A DNA stretch of 64,000 nt from Klebsiella sp. RIT-PI-d (lineage in GTDB: Bacteria; Pseudomonadota; Gammaproteobacteria; Enterobacterales; Enterobacteriaceae), in NCBI RefSeq assembly GCF_001187865.1, contig NZ_LGIT01000009.1:930001-994000 (forward strand), given 5' to 3'. Below the pieces are notes generated by a model. It saw only the letters and a program-made list of their open reading frames with translations. It did no database searches and had not been told where the DNA came from. Below are positions 26,702 through 37,482 of this stretch, piece after piece (within the stretch, counting starts at the first letter, position 1; the number at the start of each line of letters is the position of its first letter). Both the position numbers and the translations under genes were made by a program.

Positions 26702-27292
26702 TCAGTAGTCAATTCCAATCTGCGCTTTGATCCCTGCATCAAATGCATGTTTCACCGGACGTAACTCGCTAACCGTATCCGCGATATCCAGAATATCCCG
26801 ATGACATCCGCGGCCGGTGATCAGAACGGTTTGATGCGGTGGGCGAGCGGCCAGGGCGGTAAGCACCTCATCCAGCGCAAGGTAATTATAAGCCACCATA
26901 TAGGTCAGCTCATCAAGCAGTACCATATCCAGCGCAGGATCATTCAACATCCGTTTTGCGTGCTGCCAGACTGCCTGACAGGCAGCGGTATCGGCGGTAC
27001 GATCCTGGGTATCCCAGGTAAATCCGGTTGCCATTACCTGAAACTCTACCCCGTGAGGCTCAAGCAGATTACGCTCGCCGTTGGGCCAGGTCCCCTTGAT
27101 AAACTGGATGACGCCGACTTTTTTACCGTGGCCAACTGCCCGTGTTGCAGTCCCAAATGCCGCCGTTGTTTTTCCTTTTCCGTTGCCGGTAAAAACAATA
27201 ACAATACCGCGTTCATCCTGAGCCGCAGCCACTCTGGCATCAACCTGATCTTTTACCCGCTGCTGGCGTTGCTGGTAGCGCTCCTCACTCAT
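26702..27292 (-). CDS. btuR: cob(I)alamin adenosyltransferase
   Basis: 196-residue CobA/BtuR-type ATP:corrinoid adenosyltransferase, the E. coli length, which makes adenosylcobalamin from salvaged or new corrinoids. The reversed-orientation P-loop is visible as VFTGNGKGKTTAAFGTA (residues 33-49). VGVIQFIKGTWPNGERNLL and the DEL box in MVLLDELTYMVAYNYL follow, with LITGRGCHRDILDIADTVSELR near the end. The first 25 residues are charged (RYQQRQQRVKDQVDAR), as in the family. Its start overlaps the yciK stop by 4 bases. It converges on rluB. Confidence 0.97.
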   Translation of the reverse strand: MSEERYQQRQQRVKDQVDARVAAAQDERGIVIVFTGNGKGKTTAAFGTATRAVGHGKKVGVIQFIKGTWPNGERNLLEPHGVEFQVMATGFTWDTQDRTADTAACQAVWQHAKRMLNDPALDMVLLDELTYMVAYNYLALDEVLTALAARPPHQTVLITGRGCHRDILDIADTVSELRPVKHAFDAGIKAQIGIDY

Positions 27293-28050
27293 TGTGCCAC
27301 CCCCGGTTTGCGGCCCGGCTGAGCGTCAAATGTCATGCCGGTTTTACGGCGGCTATCGTCGCCCATCAACCACAGATACAGCGGCATAATATCGGCAGGC
27401 GTTTTCAGTTTTTGCGGATCTTCGTGTGGAAACGCGCTGGCACGCATTCCGGTACGCGTCCCGCCGGGGTTAATACAGTTCACGCGCAGCGTTGAGTTCT
27501 GATACTCTTCGGCCAGCACCTGCATCATACCTTCAGTCGCAAATTTCGACACCGCATAGGCACCCCATCCGGCCCGACCCTGGCGACCCACGCTTGAAGA
27601 GGTAAATACTAACGAGCCTGCCTCTGAGCGGAGTAATAAAGGAAGCAGCGCCTGAGTCAGCATAAAGGTGGCGTTAACGTTTACCTGCATCACCTGCTGC
27701 CATACGTCCGGTTTTTGCTCATTCATTGGGATGACCTCACCCAGCAAACCAGCGTTATGCAGTACACCATCCAGCCGTGGTACGTGAATCGCTATTTGCT
27801 GCGCCAGCTGCAGGCATTCTTGCGGCGTACAGGTCAACAGATCGAGCGTAAACCACGGCGCAGGTATTCCGCCGTCTGCTGCAATATGATCGGCAACGCT
27901 GCGCAGCTTTTTCTCGTCGCGCCCGAGAAGGATAACGCTGGCACCGTAACGAGAGTAGGTTAACGCGGCCTCGCGGCCGATACCGTCGCTGGCACCGGTG
28001 ACCAGAATTATATGATGTTGTAGTAAGTCACGTTGCGGTTGGTAATGCAC
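27289..28050 (-). CDS. yciK: short-chain dehydrogenase YciK
   Basis: 253-residue classical SDR oxidoreductase; the substrate is unknown, though the E. coli counterpart is encoded next to btuR too. Cofactor site: ILVTGASDGIGREAALTYSRYG (TGxxxGIG) near residue 16. The NAG-type motif is VLHNAGLLGEV. The catalytic Ser is in LVFTSSSVGRQGRAGW, and the Tyr-x3-Lys is YAVSKFA. The structural motif CINPGGTRT follows. It is one residue longer than E. coli YciK. ATGA overlap with btuR shows an operon. It is divergent from sohB, with a 231-base gap in which no gene was found. Confidence 0.96.
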   Translation of the reverse strand: MHYQPQRDLLQHHIILVTGASDGIGREAALTYSRYGASVILLGRDEKKLRSVADHIAADGGIPAPWFTLDLLTCTPQECLQLAQQIAIHVPRLDGVLHNAGLLGEVIPMNEQKPDVWQQVMQVNVNATFMLTQALLPLLLRSEAGSLVFTSSSVGRQGRAGWGAYAVSKFATEGMMQVLAEEYQNSTLRVNCINPGGTRTGMRASAFPHEDPQKLKTPADIMPLYLWLMGDDSRRKTGMTFDAQPGRKPGVAQ

Positions 28051-28281
28051 GACGGTCCTCCTGCTTACAGCGGAAATAAAAAGGGGTTTATGCCCTAAAA
28101 TTCACCTGAATTCAATCAGCCTTGAGGAGAGCTTTGCCTCTGTTCATACTTTGCAACTATTTCATAGACGAGAAATTTTTCCTGAATCCGCCTCGCAACG
28201 GTTTATGACGATCCGAGACGGGGCGAAGAGGGTGATGTACACTGGGAACAGACGTTAAATGATTTTAACCAAGGTGGAAGT

Positions 28282-29328
28282 GTGGAATTACTCTCTGAAT
28301 ATGGTCTGTTTTTGGCAAAAATTGTCACGGTTGTCGTGGCGATAGCAGTCATTGCGATATTGATTATCAATCTGACGCAGCGCAAACGTCAGCGTGGAGA
28401 ATTGCGGGTAACCAATCTCAGCGAGCAGTACAAAGAGATGCAGGAAAATATGTCAGCATCGCTGCTGGATGAACATCAACAGAAACTCTGGCATAAAGCG
28501 CAAAAGAAAAAGCGTAAACAAGACGCAAAAGCAGTAAAAGCGAAAGCAAAACTGGGCGAAGCGACCGTTACCGGTAAACCGCGGATATGGGTCCTGGATT
28601 TCAAAGGCAGCATGGATGCACACGAGGTCAATTCACTGCGTGAAGAAATTACCGCCGTATTAGCCGTTGTTAAGCCGGGAGATGAAGTGGTGGTCCGTCT
28701 TGAAAGTCCGGGCGGGGTAGTACATGGCTACGGTCTGGCAGCATCGCAGCTCCAGCGCATTCGTGAGCGTAACATTCCGCTAACGGTGACCGTTGACAAA
28801 GTGGCAGCCAGCGGCGGGTATATGATGGCGTGTGTTGCGGACAAAATTGTCTCCGCGCCGTTTGCGATTATTGGCTCCATCGGCGTTGTGGCTCAGGTTC
28901 CTAACTTCAATCGCTTCCTGAAAAGTAAAGATATCGATATTGAACTGCATACCGCAGGTCAATATAAGCGCACGCTGACCTTGCTCGGTGAAAATACGGA
29001 AGAAGGGCGGCAGAAATTTCGTGAAGATTTGAATGAAACGCACGTCCTGTTCAAAGATTTCGTGAAGCAGATGCGACCAACGCTGGATATTGAGCAGGTA
29101 GCAACCGGTGAACACTGGTATGGTTCACAGGCGCTACATAACGGCCTGGTTGACGTAGTCAGCACCAGTGACGAGCTGCTGCTGGGGCTTATGGAAGGCC
29201 GGGAAGTGCTGAACGTTCGCTTCCTGCAGCGCAAAAAATTGATGGAGCGCTTCACCGGGAGTGCGGCAGAAAGCGCCGACCGTTTGCTCATGCGCTGGTG
29301 GCAGCGTGGACAACAGCCTCTGGGCTGA
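28282..29328 (+). CDS. sohB: putative inner membrane peptidase SohB
   Basis: 348-residue S49-family (SppA-like) serine protease; multicopy sohB suppresses loss of HtrA/DegP in E. coli. There is an N-terminal membrane segment (residues 10-32, KIVTVVVAIAVIAILII), then a Lys-rich coil (about 60-90). In the protease domain the Ser nucleophile is in DKVAASGGYMMACVAD and the Lys in HTAGQYKRTLTLLGEN. The start is GTG, preceded by AAGGTGGAAG, matching the E. coli N-terminus MELLSEYGLFLAK. It stands alone on the plus strand and converges on yciN. Confidence 0.95.
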   Translation: MELLSEYGLFLAKIVTVVVAIAVIAILIINLTQRKRQRGELRVTNLSEQYKEMQENMSASLLDEHQQKLWHKAQKKKRKQDAKAVKAKAKLGEATVTGKPRIWVLDFKGSMDAHEVNSLREEITAVLAVVKPGDEVVVRLESPGGVVHGYGLAASQLQRIRERNIPLTVTVDKVAASGGYMMACVADKIVSAPFAIIGSIGVVAQVPNFNRFLKSKDIDIELHTAGQYKRTLTLLGENTEEGRQKFREDLNETHVLFKDFVKQMRPTLDIEQVATGEHWYGSQALHNGLVDVVSTSDELLLGLMEGREVLNVRFLQRKKLMERFTGSAAESADRLLMRWWQRGQQPLG

Positions 29329-29334
29329 TCAAAC

Positions 29335-29365
29335 GACCGGGCGGCGGCGTGCCGGCCGCCCGGTC
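29335..29365. terminator. hairpin between sohB and yciN
   Basis: Strong inverted repeat GACCGGGCGGC / GCCGCCCGGTC with a 9-base loop, between converging genes, 6 bases after the sohB stop. No U-run. Confidence 0.6.
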
Positions 29366-29377
29366 ATTGAATAGCAG

Positions 29378-29629
29378 TTAATCGACCAGGTGATATTTTT
29401 CCGATAGCTGATGTGCCAGATATTTAAACATATTAAATACCGCGGTGCTTTTTCCGGTCGGCAGTCCATTTTCATCAAGATAGTACTCGCCGCTGAACAC
29501 CAGCACGCCGTTACGCTGGGTAACACCGGTGGCCTCGATACCGGCCATCGTATCTTCATGTTCACGAATTAACTTATTAGCTTCCAGTAGCAGCGTCAGG
29601 CGATCGATAGGTTGCGTTTCACTTTTCAT
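29378..29629 (-). CDS. yciN: small conserved protein YciN
   Basis: 83-residue cytoplasmic protein of unknown function, the same length as E. coli YciN. The frame can be read to 29647, but ATG 29629 behind a GGAG site gives the family start [10 protein letters not shown]. The conserved parts are [20 protein letters not shown] and the C-terminus [13 protein letters not shown]. No domain or catalytic motif is visible. It converges on sohB and is divergent from topA, leaving a 399-base gap to topA that carries the topA promoter region and a structured leader. Confidence 0.93.
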   Translation of the reverse strand: MKSETQPIDRLTLLLEANKLIREHEDTMAGIEATGVTQRNGVLVFSGEYYLDENGLPTGKSTAVFNMFKYLAHQLSEKYHLVD

Positions 29630-30028
29630 ATTTTTACTCCTTAGCAAACTGTCGATAGTCTACGTCCTGCGGGGCTCATGGGCAAATATTCCCCCAGAAA
29701 AACAGTGGGATCTGCTGCGCCTCGGGCTGGCGGGTTTTGTTTTTGCATGCTAATAAAGTTGCGTAACGGATTTTATCAGGTACAGTGAGACCCTTTCGAT
29801 AATCTGGCAACAGATTTGCTTGACATTCGACCGAAAGTTCGTCGTGCTATATCACCGTAGCTTAGAAAAGCGAAGTAACTCAGCCACCTGTGACCGTGTG
29901 CGTAACAGGCAGTTGGGCTGAGGGGTTGATCTCTGCTGATCGGGTCGCAATATCAACGGCTCATCGCGGCAGAACCTGAATCAACGTGCGATGTATTCCT
30001 GGAAGAATCAAATTAGGTAAAGGTGAAT
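29630..30028 (+). promoter_or_regulatory. topA upstream and leader region
   Basis: About 400 bases with no gene. It includes a TTGACA element (29819-29824) and TATAT-rich sequence about 20 bases on, suitable for one topA promoter, and the leader hairpin at 29879-29922. E. coli topA has several supercoiling-dependent promoters; the individual ones cannot be assigned from sequence alone. Confidence 0.45.
29879..29922 (+). other. imperfect stem-loop in the topA leader
   Basis: CTCAGCC and CCTGT pair with ACAGG and GGCTGAG across a 13-base loop, with a small asymmetric bulge. It lies about 105 bases before the topA ATG and after the promoter-like element, so it would be in the mRNA leader. Confidence 0.4.
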
Positions 30029-32626
30029 ATGGGTAAAGCTCTCGTTATCGTTGAGTCCCCGGCAAAAGCCAAAACGATCAATAAGTATCTTGGTAATGAC
30101 TACGTGGTTAAATCCAGCGTGGGTCATATCCGCGATTTGCCGACCAGTGGCTCAGCCGCCAAAAAGAGCGCTGACTCTGCCTCCACCAAAACGGCCAAAA
30201 AGCCCAAAAAGGATGAACGCGGCGCGCTCGTCAACCGTATGGGTATCGACCCATGGCATAACTGGGAAGCGCAATATGAAGTGCTCCCGGGTAAGGAAAA
30301 GGTTGTCGCAGAACTGAAACAGCTGGCTGAAAAAGCCGATCATATCTATCTCGCAACCGACCTTGACCGCGAAGGGGAAGCCATTGCATGGCACCTGCGG
30401 GAAGTGATCGGCGGCGATGACAAACGCTACAGTCGCGTAGTGTTTAATGAAATTACCAAAAACGCGATCCAACAGGCTTTTGAAAAGCCTGGTGAACTGA
30501 ATATTGATCGGGTTAATGCCCAGCAGGCGCGCCGTTTTATGGACCGCGTCGTGGGTTACATGGTCTCTCCGCTACTGTGGAAAAAAATCGCTCGCGGATT
30601 ATCAGCCGGACGCGTTCAGTCCGTCGCTGTGCGTCTGGTCGTTGAGCGCGAACGTGAAATTAAGGCATTTGTTCCGGAAGAGTTCTGGGAAGTCGATGCC
30701 AGTGTTGCCACGCCAGGCGGAGATTCGCTTCCGCTACAGGTCACGCATCAGAACGATAAACCGTTCCGACCGGTGAACCGTGAAACCACCATGGCGGCGG
30801 TCAGTGAGCTGGAAAAAGCCCGCTACAGCGTGCTTGAACGTGAAGACAAGCCGACGAGCAGTAAGCCAGGCGCGCCCTTTATCACCTCTACGCTACAGCA
30901 GGCGGCCAGTACTCGCCTGGGCTATGGGGTGAAAAAGACCATGATGCTGGCGCAGCGTCTTTATGAAGCGGGTTACATCACCTATATGCGTACCGACTCG
31001 ACCAATCTGAGTAAAGATGCGGTGGAAATGGTGCGGGGCTATATTGGCGAGCAGTTTGGTAAAAAATATCTGCCGGCCGATCCCAATCAGTATGCCAGTA
31101 AAGACAACTCTCAGGAGGCGCACGAAGCCATTCGCCCATCTGATGTCGCGGTGGAAGCTGACACCCTGAAAGACATGGAAATCGATGCCCAGAAGCTTTA
31201 TCAGCTGATTTGGCGTCAGTTCGTTGCCTGCCAAATGACACCTGCGCAGTACGACTCCACCACGCTGACAGTGAAGGCCAGTAGCTTCCGTCTGAAAGCG
31301 CGTGGTCGGATCCTGCGCTTTGACGGCTGGACGAAAGTCATGCCCGCCCTGCGTAAAGGCGATGAAGACCGTATCCTGCCTGCCGTTAACCAGGGCGATG
31401 AACTTTCGCTGGTTGATATCGTGCCGGCACAACACTTCACCAAGCCGCCTGCACGCTTTAGCGAAGCTTCGCTGGTTAAAGAGCTGGAAAAACGCGGTAT
31501 TGGTCGTCCGTCGACCTATGCATCGATTATTTCGACCATTCAGGACAGAGGCTATGTCCGCGTTGAAAGCCGTCGTTTCTATGCCGAAAAAATGGGTGAG
31601 ATTGTCACCGATCGTCTGAAAGATAATTTCCGTGAGCTGATGAATTTCGACTTCACTGCGCAAATGGAAGATCGTCTCGATCAGGTTGCCCGCCATGAAG
31701 CCGAATGGCAGAAAGTGCTCGATATCTTCTTTGCTGAGTTTAGTGAGCAGCTTCAGACGGCAGAGAAAGATCCGGCAGAAGGCGGTATGCAGCCAAATCA
31801 GATGGTTCTGACCAGCATCGACTGCCCGACCTGTGGCCGTAAGATGGGAATACGCACAGCCAGTACTGGCGTATTCCTTGGCTGCTCCGGCTATGCGCTG
31901 TCACCCAAAGAGCGCTGCAAAACCACCATTAACCTGGTGCCGGAAAATGAAGTGCTTAACGTGCTTGAAGGCGATGACGCTGAAACTAATGCCCTGCGTG
32001 CCAAGCATCGCTGTAAGAAATGCGGCACAGCCATGGACAGCTACCTGATCGATCCGAAGCGTAAACTTCACGTTTGCGGTAATAACCCGACCTGTGACGG
32101 TTATGAGATTGAAGAAGGTGAGTTTCGCATCAAAGGTTATGACGGCCCAATCGTTGAGTGTGAAAAATGCGGTTCTGAAATGCACCTGAAAATGGGGCGT
32201 TTTGGTAAATACATGTCGTGCACCAACGACGACTGTAAGAATACGCGTAAAATTCTGCGTAATGGCGAGGTTGCACCGCCGAAGGAAGATCCGGTCCCGC
32301 TGCCAGAATTACCGTGCGAGAAATCGGACGCGTATTTTGTGCTGCGTGACGGCGCAGCAGGGGTATTCCTTGCGGCAAACACCTTCCCGAAATCGCGTGA
32401 AACGCGTGCGCCGCGTGTGGAAGAGTTGTACCGCTTCCGCGATCGCCTGCCGGAAAAATTGCGCTATCTGGCAGATGCACCGCAGCAGGATCCTGAAGGG
32501 AATAAAACGCTGGTGCGCTTCAGCCGTAAAACGAAACAGCAATATGTTGCTGCCGAGAAAGACGGCAAAGCCACTGGCTGGTCAGCTTTCTTTATCGATG
32601 GTAAGTGGGTTGAAGGTAAGAAGTAA
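30029..32626 (+). CDS. topA: DNA topoisomerase I
   Basis: 865-residue type IA topoisomerase that relaxes negative supercoils, the same length as in E. coli. The Toprim domain is at the N-terminus ([18 protein letters not shown]; acidic [13 protein letters not shown]). The catalytic Tyr is in [15 protein letters not shown] (about residue 319). RPSDVAVE and [20 protein letters not shown] lie in the core. Three C4 zinc ribbons follow (CPTCGRKMG...C, CKKCGTAM...C, CEKCGSEM...C), and then the zinc-free C-terminal domain. A GTG two codons upstream opens the same frame, but ATG 30029 behind TAAAGGTG gives the known N-terminus [11 protein letters not shown] terminator follows. Confidence 0.98.
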   Translation: MGKALVIVESPAKAKTINKYLGNDYVVKSSVGHIRDLPTSGSAAKKSADSASTKTAKKPKKDERGALVNRMGIDPWHNWEAQYEVLPGKEKVVAELKQLAEKADHIYLATDLDREGEAIAWHLREVIGGDDKRYSRVVFNEITKNAIQQAFEKPGELNIDRVNAQQARRFMDRVVGYMVSPLLWKKIARGLSAGRVQSVAVRLVVEREREIKAFVPEEFWEVDASVATPGGDSLPLQVTHQNDKPFRPVNRETTMAAVSELEKARYSVLEREDKPTSSKPGAPFITSTLQQAASTRLGYGVKKTMMLAQRLYEAGYITYMRTDSTNLSKDAVEMVRGYIGEQFGKKYLPADPNQYASKDNSQEAHEAIRPSDVAVEADTLKDMEIDAQKLYQLIWRQFVACQMTPAQYDSTTLTVKASSFRLKARGRILRFDGWTKVMPALRKGDEDRILPAVNQGDELSLVDIVPAQHFTKPPARFSEASLVKELEKRGIGRPSTYASIISTIQDRGYVRVESRRFYAEKMGEIVTDRLKDNFRELMNFDFTAQMEDRLDQVARHEAEWQKVLDIFFAEFSEQLQTAEKDPAEGGMQPNQMVLTSIDCPTCGRKMGIRTASTGVFLGCSGYALSPKERCKTTINLVPENEVLNVLEGDDAETNALRAKHRCKKCGTAMDSYLIDPKRKLHVCGNNPTCDGYEIEEGEFRIKGYDGPIVECEKCGSEMHLKMGRFGKYMSCTNDDCKNTRKILRNGEVAPPKEDPVPLPELPCEKSDAYFVLRDGAAGVFLAANTFPKSRETRAPRVEELYRFRDRLPEKLRYLADAPQQDPEGNKTLVRFSRKTKQQYVAAEKDGKATGWSAFFIDGKWVEGKK

Positions 32627-32654
32627 TTCTTAATTATTTACCTCTCCCATCCTT

Positions 32655-32682
32655 CAAAGGGCCGCTTGTCGGCCCTTTTATA
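32655..32682 (+). terminator. topA terminator
   Basis: AAAGGGCCG-CTTGT-CGGCCCTTTTA, 28 bases after the topA stop: stem with U-run. Confidence 0.88.
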
Positions 32683-32718
32683 TTTAACGCTATTATTTTT
32701 TAATCATATCTATACAGT

Positions 32719-32745
32719 GTGGTTATAAGTGATATAGTGGTTATA
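32719..32745. promoter_or_regulatory. direct repeat in the cysB promoter region
   Basis: GTGGTTATA at 32719-32727 and again at 32737-32745, 18 bases apart, in an AT-rich region about 70-95 bases before cysB. CysB represses its own gene in enterics, so this may be its site. CysB sites are degenerate, and this is an inference. Confidence 0.4.
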
Positions 32746-32746
32746 G

Positions 32747-33787
<1,041 letters not shown>

Positions 33788-33799
33788 TAGCCAGTGAAT

Positions 33800-33824
33800 G
33801 AGGTCTTCTTACGCGGGAGACCTC
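33800..33824 (+). terminator. hairpin after cysB
   Basis: GAGGTCT / AGACCTC with an 11-base loop, 12 bases after the cysB stop. No clear U-run. The remaining part of the 302-base gap before ymiA is AT-rich and holds no recognised gene; it contains the palindrome CTCAATTGAG near 34018. Confidence 0.45.
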
Positions 33825-34089
33825 GCAGCATGTTGAGCATTAAAACCCTTCCCGTTGCAGACTATACTTCCATTCCAAAGCGGCAAAGTAGATCCATTTT
33901 GCCTGCCACGCCAGTCTGATATTTCGATTATTTATGTGATGTCTAAAGATTGAATAATTCCATGAATCGAACAGGCAAATTTGCTGGATTTTTCGCTCGC
34001 TTTTGATTAGGATTCGTCTCAATTGAGATTGTTTACGCCAATTGCTGGTGCATAAAATGATAAGCAGTGCCGATTTCACGAGGTTTGTA

Positions 34090-34218
34090 ATGTCCACTGG
34101 AAGCGATCAGCCGAAAAGAGATCCGCACCTTGAGCGTAAAGCATGGCGTACCGTGTTTATTGGCTCAGCGTTGTTCTGGGCGGTTATTATCTTTGCGATC
34201 TGGAGACTCTGGGGCTAG
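34090..34218 (+). CDS. ymiA: small membrane protein YmiA
   Basis: 42-residue protein corresponding to E. coli YmiA (46 residues), which lies at the same place between cysB and acnA. The N-terminal half is charged (DQPKRDPHLERKAWR), followed by one membrane segment TVFIGSALFWAVIIFAIW. ATG 34090 follows an AGGTTTG region. It was too short for standard calling, but composition, membrane pattern and position match. Function unknown. ymiB follows 94 bases downstream in the same direction. Confidence 0.85.
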   Translation: MSTGSDQPKRDPHLERKAWRTVFIGSALFWAVIIFAIWRLWG

Positions 34219-34312
34219 CGTCCGTTAGCGAATAAATAATCCCCTGATTACAGCACAACAATAAAACCATGCCGGCAGCGGCGGGATACTGATTACTCTT
34301 ACGGTGTACAAG

Positions 34313-34411
34313 ATGAATTACCCTGGCGATACAAAATACTGGTCGTGGCTCGGGGCGCTTGCGTTCTCTGTGCTGGCCTGGACACAGCTTGTCTGGATGC
34401 TGATCCGCTAA
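34313..34411 (+). CDS. ymiB: small membrane protein YmiB (YciX)
   Basis: 32-residue frame MNYPGDTKYWSWLGALAFSV followed by LAWTQLVWMLIR and a stop. It is a single tryptophan-rich membrane segment with a short polar N-terminus. It matches, by position after ymiA and by character, the small E. coli gene formerly called yciX. The ribosome site is weak (ACAAG). Function unknown; a terminator-like hairpin follows 32 bases on. The symbol rests largely on synteny. Confidence 0.7.
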   Translation: MNYPGDTKYWSWLGALAFSVLAWTQLVWMLIR

Positions 34412-34442
34412 ACGAAATACCCCGGTGCTAAATACCTGCCTG

Positions 34443-34475
34443 AACGGTTCCTGAAAAAGGGGGCCGTTTTGTTTA
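34443..34475 (+). terminator. terminator after ymiB
   Basis: AACGGTTCC / GGGGCCGTT stem (two G-U pairs) with the loop TGAAAAAG, followed by TTGTTT. The remaining 247 bases to acnA carry its control region; no gene was seen there. SoxS/Fur/CRP control known for E. coli acnA could not be placed. Confidence 0.6.
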
Positions 34476-34722
34476 TATGTCGGCCAATATCGCAGCTTCT
34501 CACTATTCACTGAATATTCACTTTTACAGACTCCCTGATAATTTACTCCCCGCCGGCCCGGATTTCTGAGGGGCGCTTGCGTCTTATTATTCTGTTTCCG
34601 GGCAAAATCGTCTCTTTATCAATTTGAGTTGTTATCAAAACGTTACGACATGTTTGTGTTATCTTTAATGCAAACCCTGTAAAAGATCGGGGTACCGCAA
34701 TCCCTGTCATAAAGGAGGAGCT

Positions 34723-37398
34723 ATGTCGTCAACCCTACGCGAAGCCAGTAAGGATACATTAACGCTACACGATAAAACCTGGCACTATTACAGTCTGCCG
34801 CTGGCCGCAAAAGAACTTGGTGATCTTACCCGTCTGCCCAAGTCGTTGAAAGTATTACTCGAAAATCTGTTACGCTGGCAGGATGATGCGTCTGTCACCG
34901 CCGACGATATCCATGCGCTGGCCGGATGGCTTAAAACCGGCCACGCCGACCGCGAAATTGCCTGGCGACCGGCCAGGGTACTGATGCAGGACTTCACCGG
35001 CGTACCCGCAGTGGTTGATTTGGCCGCCATGCGTGAGGCGGTCAAACGTCTTGGCGGCGATACCGCCAAAGTGAATCCACTTTCTCCGGTCGATTTGGTT
35101 ATTGACCACTCCGTTACTGTCGATCACTTCGGTGATGACGACGCGTTTGGCGAGAACGTGCGTCTTGAGATGGAGCGTAACCACGAACGATACGTGTTTT
35201 TACGCTGGGGCCAGCAGGCGTTTAGCCGTTTCAGCGTTGTACCGCCCGGAACCGGGATCTGCCATCAGGTAAATCTTGAGTATCTGGGCAGGGCAGTGTG
35301 GAGCGAACTTCAGGACAAAGAGTGGGTGGCGTATCCTGATTCGCTGGTCGGCACCGATTCGCACACTACCATGATTAACGGGCTTGGCGTACTCGGTTGG
35401 GGCGTGGGCGGTATTGAGGCAGAAGCCGCAATGCTGGGCCAGCCGGTATCGATGCTGATCCCTGATGTTGTCGGTTTTAAATTAACCGGAAAGTTGAACG
35501 AAGGGATCACCGCCACCGATCTGGTGCTTACCGTTACGCAAATGCTGCGTAAGCATGGTGTGGTCGGGAAATTTGTCGAATTTTATGGTGATGGTCTGGA
35601 TACATTACCGCTTGCCGACCGGGCAACCATTGCCAATATGGCCCCGGAGTACGGTGCAACCTGCGGTTTTTTCCCTATTGATGCCGTCACACTTGAGTAT
35701 ATGCGCCTTAGCGGACGCAGTGATGAACAGGTTGAACTGGTAGAAGCCTACGCCAAAGCCCAGCAGATGTGGCGAAATACCGGTGATGAACCGGTGTTTA
35801 CCAGCACGCTGGCGCTGGATATGGGTGACGTCGAGGCAAGTCTGGCCGGACCTAAACGTCCACAGGACCGCGTTGCGCTCGGTGATGTTCCCAGGGCTTT
35901 TGCCGCCAGCGCTGAGCTGGAAGTGAATACCTCGCATAAAGATCGTCAACCGGTCGACTATACGCTGAACGGGCATCAGTACCAGCTTCCTGACGGTGCG
36001 GTGGCTATCGCTGCCATTACATCCTGTACCAATACTTCTAACCCCAGCGTACTGATGGCGGCGGGTTTACTGGCGAAAAAAGCGGTTAAACTTGGCCTCA
36101 AGCGTCAGCCCTGGGTTAAAGCATCGCTGGCTCCCGGCTCGAAAGTTGTCTCTGATTATCTGGCGCATGCGCGGTTGACACCTTATCTCGATGCACTTGG
36201 GTTTAACCTTGTGGGTTATGGCTGCACCACCTGTATCGGTAACTCTGGCCCACTGCCGGAGCCGATTGAAGTGGCCATCAAAAAAGGGGATTTGACCGTG
36301 GGGGCCGTGCTGTCAGGCAACCGCAATTTTGAAGGCCGAATCCACCCGCTGATCAAAACCAACTGGCTGGCTTCCCCTCCGCTGGTGGTCGCTTATGCGC
36401 TGGCCGGAAATATGAATATTAACCTGGCGACCGATCCACTGGGACACGATCGAAACGGCGACCCGGTTTATCTTAAGGATATCTGGCCAACCGGGCGCGA
36501 GATTGCCCGTGCGGTTGAACAAGTCTCGACCGAAATGTTCCGCAAGGAATATGCAGAGGTCTTCGAAGGCACACCGGAATGGAAATCTATTCAGGTAGAA
36601 AGCTCAGATACCTATGGCTGGCAGAGTGATTCAACCTATATCCGGCTTTCTCCCTTCTTTGAAGAGATGCAAGCTGAACCTGAGCCGGTGAAAGATATTC
36701 ACGGCGCGCGGATACTTGCCATGCTGGGCGATTCAGTTACCACCGACCATATCTCTCCCGCTGGTAGCATTAAGGCAGACAGTCCGGCAGGGCGTTATCT
36801 GTTAAATCACGGCGTCGAACGCAATGAATTTAACTCCTACGGTTCACGTCGCGGTAATCATGAAGTCATGATGCGAGGAACGTTCGCCAATATTCGTATT
36901 CGTAATGAAATGGTGCCCGGCGTGGAGGGCGGGATGACGCGCCATTTGCCGGACACCAATGTTATCTCAATTTATGATGCTGCGATGCGTTACCAGCAGG
37001 AAGGCACCCCGCTGGCGATCGTTGCCGGTAAAGAGTATGGTTCGGGTTCCAGCCGTGACTGGGCCGCTAAAGGGCCGCGTTTGCTGGGTATCCGGGTGGT
37101 GATCGCCGAGTCTTTCGAGAGGATCCATCGCTCCAACCTGATCGGAATGGGTATTTTGCCACTCGAGTTCCCCGAGGGCGTGACCCGTAAAACGCTGGGC
37201 CTGACCGGGGAAGAGTCAATTGATGTGCCGGGTGTGCAGAATATTAAGCCCGGGGCCGATATCGCGGTAAACCTGACGCGTTCTGACGGGACGTCTGAGG
37301 TGATTCAGTGCCGCTGTCGCATTGATACGGCTACCGAGCTAACCTACTACCAGAACGATGGTATTCTGCATTACGTGATCCGTAATATGCTTAATTAA
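34723..37398 (+). CDS. acnA: aconitate hydratase A
   Basis: 891-residue stress-type aconitase, exactly the E. coli AcnA length, interconverting citrate and isocitrate; as an apo-protein it can bind mRNA. The three cluster cysteines are in TSCTNTSNPSVL (one) and YGCTTCIGNSGP (two). Substrate-site blocks include VGTDSHTTMINGLGVLGWGVGG, GNRNFEGRIHP, and, in the swivelling C-terminal domain, GKEYGSGSSRDWAAKGP with ESFERIHRSNL. A strong AAAGGAGGAG site precedes the ATG. It is a single gene, terminated by a hairpin shared with ribA. Confidence 0.98.
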   Translation: MSSTLREASKDTLTLHDKTWHYYSLPLAAKELGDLTRLPKSLKVLLENLLRWQDDASVTADDIHALAGWLKTGHADREIAWRPARVLMQDFTGVPAVVDLAAMREAVKRLGGDTAKVNPLSPVDLVIDHSVTVDHFGDDDAFGENVRLEMERNHERYVFLRWGQQAFSRFSVVPPGTGICHQVNLEYLGRAVWSELQDKEWVAYPDSLVGTDSHTTMINGLGVLGWGVGGIEAEAAMLGQPVSMLIPDVVGFKLTGKLNEGITATDLVLTVTQMLRKHGVVGKFVEFYGDGLDTLPLADRATIANMAPEYGATCGFFPIDAVTLEYMRLSGRSDEQVELVEAYAKAQQMWRNTGDEPVFTSTLALDMGDVEASLAGPKRPQDRVALGDVPRAFAASAELEVNTSHKDRQPVDYTLNGHQYQLPDGAVAIAAITSCTNTSNPSVLMAAGLLAKKAVKLGLKRQPWVKASLAPGSKVVSDYLAHARLTPYLDALGFNLVGYGCTTCIGNSGPLPEPIEVAIKKGDLTVGAVLSGNRNFEGRIHPLIKTNWLASPPLVVAYALAGNMNINLATDPLGHDRNGDPVYLKDIWPTGREIARAVEQVSTEMFRKEYAEVFEGTPEWKSIQVESSDTYGWQSDSTYIRLSPFFEEMQAEPEPVKDIHGARILAMLGDSVTTDHISPAGSIKADSPAGRYLLNHGVERNEFNSYGSRRGNHEVMMRGTFANIRIRNEMVPGVEGGMTRHLPDTNVISIYDAAMRYQQEGTPLAIVAGKEYGSGSSRDWAAKGPRLLGIRVVIAESFERIHRSNLIGMGILPLEFPEGVTRKTLGLTGEESIDVPGVQNIKPGADIAVNLTRSDGTSEVIQCRCRIDTATELTYYQNDGILHYVIRNMLN

Positions 37399-37405
37399 CA
37401 CAACT

Positions 37406-37430
37406 CAGAGGCCCGGCGATCGGGCCTCTG
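37406..37430. terminator. terminator between acnA and ribA
   Basis: CAGAGGCCCG-GCGAT-CGGGCCTCTG, a perfect 10-base stem 7 bases after the acnA stop, between converging genes. U-run absent. Confidence 0.65.
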
Positions 37431-37482
37431 CATTGATTCAGTCGCGGATAGGGTGGCATTGCTGCCATAACCGCGCTGACGC

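Noticed and set aside
30893-31696. A 267-codon open frame on the minus strand opposite topA
   Set aside because: It lies wholly within the topA coding sequence in a third-position-compatible phase, has no ribosome site or recognisable domain, and is explained by codon bias of the real gene.
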